Part shown: one piece after another, positions 23,424 through 29,312 of the stretch
How the letters are laid out: each line of letters opens with the position of its first letter
How positions within the stretch are numbered: position 1 is the stretch's first letter
Source: Lachnospiraceae bacterium UBA4364
GTDB lineage: Bacteria; Bacillota; Clostridia; Lachnospirales; Lachnospiraceae
Direction: 5' to 3'
Length of the DNA stretch: 31,455 nucleotides
NCBI GenBank assembly: GCA_002393955.1
Contig: DGSK01000036.1
Coordinates: 1 to 31,455, forward strand
The notes under the pieces: generated by a model
The model's database searches: none
Told to the model about the DNA's origin: nothing
Seen by the model: only the letters and a program-made list of their open reading frames with translations
Translations under genes and position numbers: made by a program

Positions 23424-23444
23424 GTCTTGACCCGGCGTCAAGAC
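23424..23444 (+). terminator. Perfect hairpin after the diguanylate cyclase gene
   Basis: GTCTTGAC (23424-23431) and GTCAAGAC (23437-23444) form a perfect eight-base stem around CCGGC. No T-run follows, so it is a weak terminator or another structured site. It sits at the left border of the defence region. Confidence 0.35.
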
Positions 23445-23451
23445 CCAGAGA

Positions 23452-23646
23452 GGTATTGAGTTCAGACGGTGGGCCAATAAGGTTTTGAAGGATTATATCA
23501 TTAAGGGCTGTGCAATAAATGACAAACGACTCGAAGCCTTACAAAAGACCGTGGGATTTACACCTCGTTTACACCTTTTAAAGGTGAGCTACCCGATGAA
23601 TGATGAGAGCACTCTGCGAGATGCAGGGTGCTTTTTCTATGGATGA
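23452..23646 (+). pseudogene. RhuM-like gene remnant
   Basis: The frame reads GIEFRRWANKVLKDYIIKGC and AINDKRLEALQKTV (23452-23555), which matches the conserved block of the virulence RhuM family (xxFRxWAxxxLKxYxxKGxxxNxxRL). No start, and the sequence before and after does not fit the family; the frame then runs through the terminator hairpin to a stop at 23646. RhuM genes are often found inside Type I restriction loci, so this is probably the leftover of an accessory gene of the neighbouring island. Confidence 0.5.
23608..23636 (+). terminator. Rho-independent terminator upstream of the fic promoter
   Basis: AGCACTCTGC (23608-23617) pairs with GCAGGGTGCT (23623-23632) over ten positions with one G-U pair and a five-base loop, followed by a T-run (23632-23636). 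It insulates the restriction island from upstream transcription. Confidence 0.85.
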
Positions 23647-23694
23647 GTAGCAATTAAGGTAGCAAATAAAGTGGTAAATAAAGTAGCAAAAAGA
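23647..23694. repeat. Four tandem copies of a 12-base repeat
   Basis: GTAGCAATTAAG, GTAGCAAATAAA, GTGGTAAATAAA and GTAGCAAAAAGA follow one another without gaps. The consensus is GTAGCAAATAAA. It lies just after the terminator and about 100 bases before the fic promoter. Its reading as codons (VAIKVANKVVNKVAK) lacks a start, so it may be a protein-tail relic, or it may be a binding array. Confidence 0.6.
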
Positions 23695-23733
23695 GAACAG
23701 ATATGATGCCTAACTATTTTATAGACAAACTAT

Positions 23734-23865
23734 TTAATTACATCATCAATTGCTTAAGTGCATCATTTTTATGAAATTGATGTAGTTAACATTGACAATG
23801 AGTATAATGAGTGTTATTATTTAAATGCATCATTATATCCGCTTATGAGTAAATTGATGTTTAAA
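23734..23865 (+). promoter_or_regulatory. fic promoter surrounded by an array of TTAANTRCATCA operators
   Basis: The promoter is TTGACA (23792-23797), 17 bases, TATTAT (23815-23820). Around it are TTAATTACATCA (23734-23745), TTAAGTGCATCA (23754-23765), the same motif reversed, TGATGTAGTTAA (23778-23789), TTAAATGCATCA (23821-23832) and a shortened reversed copy TGATGTTTAAA (23855-23865). Four copies fit TTAANTRCATCA completely. Inverted pairs bracket the promoter on both sides, so tight repression of fic and the genes behind it is likely. Confidence 0.7.
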
Positions 23866-23878
23866 TGAGGATATTAAA

Positions 23879-24937
23879 ATGAGAAATTTTGATTACAGTA
23901 AAAAATGGGAAAAACTACTGACACCGGAAATAGTGGCACTGCTTACGCAGATCCATGAGTATAAAGGTGAGCAGTCACTTTTTATAGAAGCGAAGGCAGA
24001 TACACTGACGAGACTTGTTGAGATTGCGAAGATTCAGAGTACCGAAGCATCCAACAAGATTGAAGGTATCTATACTTCCGATGCGAGACTGAAAGCACTT
24101 GTTAAAGATAAGACTACGCCTAAGACGAGAAACGAGCGTGAGATTGCCGGCTACAGGGATGTGCTTAATACAATCCATGAGAGTCATGATTACATATCGA
24201 TAAGACCGAATATGATCCTTCAGCTTCACAGAGATTTATATAAGTTTGAAGGTTATGATATCGGAGGAAAGTATAAAGCAGCGGATAATATCATTGAGGA
24301 AGAGGATGAACAGGGCAACGAATTCGTAAGATTCAGACCGGTCCCTGCTTGGGAAACGCCCGAGGCAATCGAGAATCTTTGTAATGAATTTGACAAAGCT
24401 CTCGTGACCGGGACAATAGATCCGCTTCTTCTGATACCAATGTTTATACTGGATTTTTTATGCATCCATCCGTTTAATGACGGCAACGGAAGAATGAGCA
24501 GACTGCTTACATTGCTTATGCTGTACAGAGCCGGATACATTGTAGGAAAGTATATCAGTATAGAACATCTGATAGAAAAGACTAAGACATCATATTATGA
24601 GTGTCTGCAGGAAAGCTCTCTTAACTGGCATGAGGAAGAAAATAATTATGTTCCATTTGTGCGGTATATGCTCGGCGTGGTAGTGGCCGCATATAGAGAT
24701 TTCTCTGACAGAGTAGAGACATTGGTTACAAGCGGCCTTTCAAAGCCGGAACGTGTGGCTGAACTGATCAAGAACACTTACGGCGAGATCACGAAGTCTC
24801 AGATCATGGAGAAATGCCCTGACATAAGCCGTATAACTGTTGAAAGAGCGCTTTCGGAACTTCTGTCATCGGAAAACATAATAAAGATTGGTGGCGGCAG
24901 ATATACAAAATACGTTTGGAACAGAGACAAGGAATAA
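23879..24937 (+). CDS. Fic-domain protein (class II) with C-terminal winged-helix region
   Basis: A protein of 352 residues; ATG at 23879 with TGAGGATATTAAA upstream. Residues 55-63 hold the inhibitory helix TEASNKIEG, matching (S/T)xxxE(G/N) with Ser58, Glu62 and Gly63, so this is a class II self-inhibited Fic protein. The active loop HPFNDGNGRMSR begins at His197 and is complete, including the second Arg that the inhibitory Glu contacts. AMP transfer from ATP to a protein target is therefore expected. The last 70 residues (SKPERVAELIKNTYGEITKS, MEKCPDISRITVERALSELL) look like a winged helix-turn-helix, so the protein may bind DNA, perhaps its own operator array. It lies 12 bases upstream of hsdM in one operon. 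Confidence 0.93.
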   Translation: MRNFDYSKKWEKLLTPEIVALLTQIHEYKGEQSLFIEAKADTLTRLVEIAKIQSTEASNKIEGIYTSDARLKALVKDKTTPKTRNEREIAGYRDVLNTIHESHDYISIRPNMILQLHRDLYKFEGYDIGGKYKAADNIIEEEDEQGNEFVRFRPVPAWETPEAIENLCNEFDKALVTGTIDPLLLIPMFILDFLCIHPFNDGNGRMSRLLTLLMLYRAGYIVGKYISIEHLIEKTKTSYYECLQESSLNWHEEENNYVPFVRYMLGVVVAAYRDFSDRVETLVTSGLSKPERVAELIKNTYGEITKSQIMEKCPDISRITVERALSELLSSENIIKIGGGRYTKYVWNRDKE

Positions 24938-24949
24938 AGGAGAACGACA

Positions 24950-26449
24950 ATGACCGGTGAACTTAAGAACAAAATAGACAGCCTGTGGGAAATATTTTGG
25001 AATGGAGGAATCACAAACCCTCTTGATGTCATTGAGCAGATGACATACCTCATGTTCATAAAGGATCTGGATGATACAGATAACCTCCGCGCAAAGGAAG
25101 CAGCTATGCTGGGACTTCCTTACATGAGCATATTTGCGGAAGAAGTTGAGATTGGTGACCGTAAGGTCGATGGTAATCAGCTTAAGTGGTCCACTTTCCA
25201 TGATTTCCCGGCGCAGAGGATGTATTCAGTTGTCCAGGAATGGGTATTCCCTTTTATAAAGAATCTTCATGGAGACAAGAACTCTGCCTATAGCAAATAC
25301 ATGGATGACGCAATCTTTAAGGTAAACACTCCTTTGATGCTCTCCAAGATTGTTGACGCTATGGATGAAATATATTCCATGATGGAAGAACTTCATCAGG
25401 CAGACATTCGTGGTGATGTATATGAGTACCTTCTTTCCAAGATCGCTCAGTCCGGGGTTAATGGCCAGTTCAGAACGCCGAGACACATCATCCGTATGAT
25501 GGTAGAGATGATGGATCCGAAGCCGACAGACTTTATCTGCGACCCGGCTTGCGGAACTTCCGGATTTCTTGTAACCAGCGGGGACTACTTAAGAGAAAAA
25601 TACAAGAAGGAAGTACTTCTTGATAAACAGAACAGAAATCACTTCATGAATGATATGTTCCATGGATATGATATGGACAGGACAATGCTCCGTATCGGTG
25701 CCATGAATATGATGACCCACGGTGTTGAGAATCCCTTTATTGAGTATCGAGACAGTTTATCAGATCAGAACCCGGATAAGGATATGTATTCCCTTATTTT
25801 GGCAAATCCTCCGTTTAAGGGTAATCTTGATGCAGATACCGTATCAACAGACCTTCAGAAGGTGTGTAAGACCAAGAAGACAGAGCTTTTGTTCCTGGCA
25901 TTGTTTGTAAGAATGCTTAAGATTGGCGGAAGATGCGCTTGTATCGTTCCTGATGGAGTGCTCTTTGGTTCTTCCAATGCTCACAAGGCTATCAGAAAAG
26001 AAATCGTAGAGAACCAGCGCTTGGAAGCGGTTATCTCCATGCCTTCCGGTGTGTTTAAGCCATATGCCGGTGTTTCTACAGGAATACTTATCTTTACTAA
26101 GACAGGACATGGCGGAACAGACGATGTATGGTTCTATGATATGACTGCTGACGGCTTCAGTCTTGATGATAAGCGTACTGAGATCAAGGATAACGATATC
26201 CCTGATATTATCAGCCGTTTTAAGAATCTTGAGGCTGAAAAGGACAGAAAACGTACGGACAAGTCTTTTATGGTTTCTAAGAAGGAAATTGCTGATAATG
26301 ATTATGATCTCTCTATCAACAAGTACAAAGAAGTTGAATATGTTGCGGTAGAGTATCCGCCGACATCGGAGATTATGGCAAATATCAGAGAAATCGAGAA
26401 GCAGATCAGTCAGGAAATGGATGAGCTGGAGAAACTCTTGAAAAAGTAA
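24950..26449 (+). CDS. hsdM: Type I restriction-modification DNA methyltransferase subunit HsdM
   Basis: A protein of 499 residues from the ATG at 24950 behind AAAGGAG. An N-terminal helical HsdM_N domain (LKNKIDSLWEIFWNGGITNP, MTYLMFIKDLDDTDNLR) is followed by the N6-adenine methylase fold. SAM-binding motif I is DPACGTSGFL (from residue 198) and catalytic motif IV is NPPF (286-289); the phrase GQFRTPRHIIRMMVEMMDPK is the usual TPR segment. Everything needed for adenine methylation is present. It works as an M2S complex with HsdS to protect host DNA and with HsdR to restrict foreign DNA. The hsdS gene is not adjacent but about 940 bases downstream, separated by a shortened DUF3644 gene and degenerate sequence. 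Confidence 0.96.
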   Translation: MTGELKNKIDSLWEIFWNGGITNPLDVIEQMTYLMFIKDLDDTDNLRAKEAAMLGLPYMSIFAEEVEIGDRKVDGNQLKWSTFHDFPAQRMYSVVQEWVFPFIKNLHGDKNSAYSKYMDDAIFKVNTPLMLSKIVDAMDEIYSMMEELHQADIRGDVYEYLLSKIAQSGVNGQFRTPRHIIRMMVEMMDPKPTDFICDPACGTSGFLVTSGDYLREKYKKEVLLDKQNRNHFMNDMFHGYDMDRTMLRIGAMNMMTHGVENPFIEYRDSLSDQNPDKDMYSLILANPPFKGNLDADTVSTDLQKVCKTKKTELLFLALFVRMLKIGGRCACIVPDGVLFGSSNAHKAIRKEIVENQRLEAVISMPSGVFKPYAGVSTGILIFTKTGHGGTDDVWFYDMTADGFSLDDKRTEIKDNDIPDIISRFKNLEAEKDRKRTDKSFMVSKKEIADNDYDLSINKYKEVEYVAVEYPPTSEIMANIREIEKQISQEMDELEKLLKK

Positions 26450-26466
26450 TAAAAGGGGATTGAAAT

Positions 26467-26832
26467 ATGGAAATGCAATCTGAAAAACAACGATTAATAA
26501 ACAAAAGTTCGGAAGCTTTTATCCTTGGACTGGAGATATATAATAAGCCGACAATTAGATATCGAGTTGAGGGATTTAGTTTTTTTATCGTAAATGCATG
26601 GGAATTAATGCTTAAGGCTGAAATGATTAATAGAGGATTATCGATTTTCTACAAAGATAATCCTGACCGTATGGACTTTTATGATATAAAAAATAATCAA
26701 TTATATGCATATAAGCATACAATAGGAAATCAGGAACAATATACTTATTCTCAGCAATTTGTAGATTTTGTGATTGGAGAAATAAAAAAGAATCCGGATA
26801 CTTTTGTTGAAAGTTTAAAGAAAAAAAGATAA
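26467..26832 (+). CDS. Shortened DUF3644-type protein
   Basis: A protein of 121 residues from the ATG at 26467 (AAAAGGGGATTGAAAT upstream). The first 65 residues, LINKSSEAFILGLEIYNKPT, IRYRVEGFSFFIVNAWELML and SIFYKDNPDRM, match the start of DUF3644 proteins. The last 40 (HTIGNQEQYTYSQQFVDFVI, EIKKNPDTFVESLKKK) match what I remember as the end of the same family. Full members are clearly longer, so an internal in-frame loss is probable, although the reading frame is intact. DUF3644 proteins occur in defence islands; the function is unknown to me. It is in line with fic and hsdM (17 bases behind hsdM). The stop codon overlaps the 5' arm of the RNA-like fold that follows. Confidence 0.6.
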   Translation: MEMQSEKQRLINKSSEAFILGLEIYNKPTIRYRVEGFSFFIVNAWELMLKAEMINRGLSIFYKDNPDRMDFYDIKNNQLYAYKHTIGNQEQYTYSQQFVDFVIGEIKKNPDTFVESLKKKR

Positions 26833-26908
26833 CCCCAGGCACATAGGATGCTCAGCCTTACGACCTACCCCATTTTGGGGCCCAGTGTTGTTCCTTCACG
26901 AGTTATCT
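26827..26908 (+). ncRNA. Candidate multi-branched structured RNA, abiF-RNA-like
   Basis: An outer stem AGATAAC (26827-26833) with GTTATCT (26902-26908) encloses three small hairpins: AGGC/GCCT (26837-26840 with 26855-26858), CCCCA/TGGGG (26868-26872 with 26876-26880) and GTG/CAC (26885-26887 with 26897-26899). Segments such as ACATAGG, TACGACCTACCCC and GGGGCCCA remind me of the abiF RNA motif found near abortive-infection genes in Firmicutes, but I cannot check the covariance model. No Abi_2-type gene follows. The strand is assumed from its place after the DUF3644 gene. Confidence 0.4.
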
Positions 26909-27211
26909 AGATAAATTATAGCGTCCCCAATAAAGAATTGCAAGAGGCGGATTTTGGCGGGAATAATAGCTGAGAAATTGTAAAGAAGGATAATTGCAAA
27001 TGAAAATACAGTTAATTACGGGAAAGGGATAAATGGTAGTTATACAGATGGTGAAAAAATATCATAAACGCCACGGCATATAGACTGGATTACAAGGCAT
27101 GCTTTCCCAATAGAGAGGCACCGATTAGTGTAATTTTTGAACCTACAAAAACAACTATAGGGGGAATAGCTTATTTGGCAGATTTTCACTTTGCTAACCT
27201 ATTTGGCAACA

Positions 27212-27292
27212 GCGGTTGTAAGGATAAAAGATGGTAAACAGTATTTGTATGATATTATAAACATAAAAAAAGAAGCGAGTACGCCGCTTTAG
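27212..27292 (+). pseudogene. Fragment resembling the C-terminus of a phage MuF/barnase-like toxin protein
   Basis: The frame ending at the TAG at 27290-27292 reads AVVRIKDGKQYLYDIINIKK then EASTPL, similar to the closing strands of nuclease domains found at the ends of phage MuF-type or polymorphic-toxin proteins. Earlier pieces in other frames (VNYGKGINGSYTDGEKIS near 27010-27063; ADFHFANLFGNSGCKDKRW at 27178-27237) may belong to the same decayed gene. No intact gene exists between 26909 and 27385; the rest of that stretch shows nothing recognisable. Confidence 0.35.
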
Positions 27293-27328
27293 TCCGAAGA
27301 CCGTACGGTAGAAAACCGCTTCTCTTTT
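27271..27328 (+). terminator. Hairpin terminator upstream of hsdS
   Basis: AGAAGCG (27271-27277) pairs with CGCTTCT (27317-27323), and inside it GTACG (27279-27283) pairs with CGTAC (27301-27305, offset). A CTTTT run follows. It probably ends transcripts coming from fic-hsdM. Confidence 0.5.
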
Positions 27329-27348
27329 AACAACATTTTAAAGTGATT

Positions 27349-27357
27349 TGTTATAAT
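27349..27357 (+). promoter_or_regulatory. Extended -10 promoter of hsdS
   Basis: TG-T-TATAAT (27349-27357) lies 28 bases before the hsdS ATG and after the hairpin terminator. No clear -35 is present. It implies that hsdS, the COG2958-like gene and hsdR form their own unit. Confidence 0.45.
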
Positions 27358-27385
27358 TGTCAAGAAAGATTTATAGGGATGATAG

Positions 27386-28558
27386 ATGAATAAGTCTTGG
27401 GAATATAAAAAAATTGGCGATGTGTGTACTGTAGAGCGTGGCGGTTCGCCTAGACCGATTGATAAGTTCATTACTGATGATGAAAATGGCATCAATTGGA
27501 TAAAAATCGGTGATACAACAGATTCGATGTATATAACGCATACTGCCCAGAAGATTATTCCAGAGGGCATGAAAAAATCGCGTTATGTTAAGCCTGGTGA
27601 TTTTCTTTTGTCAAATTCAATGAGCTTTGGAAGACCATATATTCTGCAAATTGATGGATGTATTCATGATGGTTGGCTTGTTTTAAGAGATGATGAAGAA
27701 CTCTTTGATAAAAGATTTTTATATTACTACTTAAGCTCTAAAACGACATATGAAAAATTTAAATCTATGGCTGTTGGCGGAGTTGTTAATAACCTTAATA
27801 GTGAAATGGTTAGAAAGGTCGAAGTGCCTATTCCGGATAAATCAGAACAATCCGATGTAGCTGATTTGATGGATAAATTAACTAAAGTTATAGATAATCG
27901 AAAGAAAGAATTATATTATCTCGATGAGCTTATCAAAGCCCGATTTGTCGAGATGTTTGGGGATGAAAGAAACTCGAAATGCTATCCGGTAATCAAGGTT
28001 AAAGATGTTGCTGATGTTCAGGTCGGAGTGGTTATTAAACCATCGCAGTATTATACCGATTCTGAACACGGCGTAAAAGCTTTCCGAAGCTTGAATATTG
28101 GAGAGATGCACATCAAAGATGACGACTGGGTTTACTTTTCTGAGGAAGGACAAAAAAAGAACGCTAAGTCCGTATTACATAAGAATGATCTTGTAATAGT
28201 GAGATCGGGGGCACCGGGAACTGCCTGTGTTATCACGGATGCATTTGACGGATCAAATGCGGTGGATGTGATAATTGCTCATCCAGATATGGAGAAAGTG
28301 AATCCGTATTATTTATGCGCATACACAAACTATCCACATGGTAAGCATCAGATTGAAGAAGGAACCGGTGGTGCAGCTCAACAGCATTTCAATGTTGGGA
28401 AATACAAGGAAATGGATTTGATATATCCACCAAAAGCAGAGCAGGACGCATTTGTTGCTTTTGTTGCTCAGACCGACAAATCAAAAGTTGCCGTGCAGAA
28501 AGCGTTAGATGAAACACAGACCCTTTTCGATAGTCTGATGCAGGAGTATTTCGGATAG
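27386..28558 (+). CDS. hsdS: Type I restriction-modification specificity subunit HsdS
   Basis: A protein of 390 residues from the ATG at 27386 behind AGGGATGAT. It has the double layout of HsdS. Target-recognition domain 1 spans residues 1-150 (SWEYKKIGDVCTVERGGSPR, GINWIKIGDTTD, KPGDFLLSNSMSFGRPYIL). The central conserved helix follows (QSDVADLMDKLTKVIDNRKK, ELYYLDELIKARFVEMFGD). Domain 2 is residues about 200-345 (IKVKDVADVQVGVVIKPSQY, VLHKNDLVIVRSGAPGTACV). The second helix closes the protein (QTDKSKVAVQKALDETQTLF). It is full length for the family and sets the two-part DNA target. The target sequence cannot be read from the protein. Confidence 0.95.
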   Translation: MNKSWEYKKIGDVCTVERGGSPRPIDKFITDDENGINWIKIGDTTDSMYITHTAQKIIPEGMKKSRYVKPGDFLLSNSMSFGRPYILQIDGCIHDGWLVLRDDEELFDKRFLYYYLSSKTTYEKFKSMAVGGVVNNLNSEMVRKVEVPIPDKSEQSDVADLMDKLTKVIDNRKKELYYLDELIKARFVEMFGDERNSKCYPVIKVKDVADVQVGVVIKPSQYYTDSEHGVKAFRSLNIGEMHIKDDDWVYFSEEGQKKNAKSVLHKNDLVIVRSGAPGTACVITDAFDGSNAVDVIIAHPDMEKVNPYYLCAYTNYPHGKHQIEEGTGGAAQQHFNVGKYKEMDLIYPPKAEQDAFVAFVAQTDKSKVAVQKALDETQTLFDSLMQEYFG

Positions 28559-28568
28559 GAGAATGTCT

Positions 28569-29282
28569 ATGACTCAGAAACAACAGGTCATCGAGACCAT
28601 GAGAAATAATGGCGGATATGCAACATTTCAGCAGTTGAACCGCTTGATGGATTTTAGCACATGGAAAACTAAGACCCCACAGGCAAGCGTAAGGCAGATT
28701 GTTCAGGTTAATGAGGAGTTCTTTAGGATAAAACCGGGACTTTGGGCTCTTACGGATTATAAGGAGGAGGTGCTGCGAAAATTTGATATCCAAGAGAACA
28801 ATAAGGACAGCGATGAAGCATTTACGCACTCATATTATCAGGGAATGATAGTTGAGCTTGGGAATATGCATAATTTCAGGACCTATGTTCCGAATCAAGA
28901 TAAGAATCGGTTGTTTTTGGAAAAGAGGTTGTCTGAGTTAACAACGGAAACGGAACTTCCGCCATTTACTTATGAAAACATTGCAAGTAGAGCAAAAACG
29001 GTCGATGTCATCTGGTTTAATGAGAGAAAAATGCCTTGTAGATTCTATGAGGTTGAGCATTCCACAAATATCTCGAACTCACTGGATAAATTCTATGAAC
29101 TTCAGGATTTCCGCGCTGACTTTTACATTATTGCTGACGAAAGTAGACGTAGGCAATTTGATTCGCTTATGGAACGATCCATGTACAGTAGAATTGTAAA
29201 ATATGTGAAATTCTTCAATTATGATAACCTTGCGATGCAATATGAGCGTGAATGCTCTCTAGCAAGCATGGATAGATTATAA
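28569..29282 (+). CDS. COG2958-like protein: N-terminal HTH plus restriction-nuclease-like domain
   Basis: A protein of 237 residues. I prefer the ATG at 28569 to that at 28563 because AGGAG (28556-28560) then has proper spacing; the gene begins just after the hsdS stop. Residues 1-65 look like the HARE-HTH type winged helix (TQKQQVIETMRNNGGYATFQ, VNEEFFRIKPGLWALTDYKE). The C-terminal part carries KTVDVIWFN and then CRFYEVEHSTNISNSLDKFY, a D-(x)n-ExE arrangement like a PD-(D/E)XK nuclease core with the usual Lys replaced, and DFRADFYIIADESRRRQFD. This matches COG2958 proteins described as HARE-HTH fused to a restriction-endonuclease-like domain, which occur in Type I restriction loci. Its exact role is unknown; an accessory nuclease or DNA-recognition role is inference. 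Confidence 0.75.
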   Translation: MTQKQQVIETMRNNGGYATFQQLNRLMDFSTWKTKTPQASVRQIVQVNEEFFRIKPGLWALTDYKEEVLRKFDIQENNKDSDEAFTHSYYQGMIVELGNMHNFRTYVPNQDKNRLFLEKRLSELTTETELPPFTYENIASRAKTVDVIWFNERKMPCRFYEVEHSTNISNSLDKFYELQDFRADFYIIADESRRRQFDSLMERSMYSRIVKYVKFFNYDNLAMQYERECSLASMDRL

Positions 29283-29312
29283 GGATAAAGAGGCATGTTT
29301 GGAGGGAGTTAC

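Noticed and set aside
23452..23646. Integrase gene or attachment site at the left border of the restriction island
   Set aside because: No tyrosine or serine recombinase motifs, no tRNA, and no matching direct repeat on the right side within the window.
23647..23694. CRISPR-like array
   Set aside because: The 12-base units are directly adjacent with no spacers, and there are no cas genes nearby.
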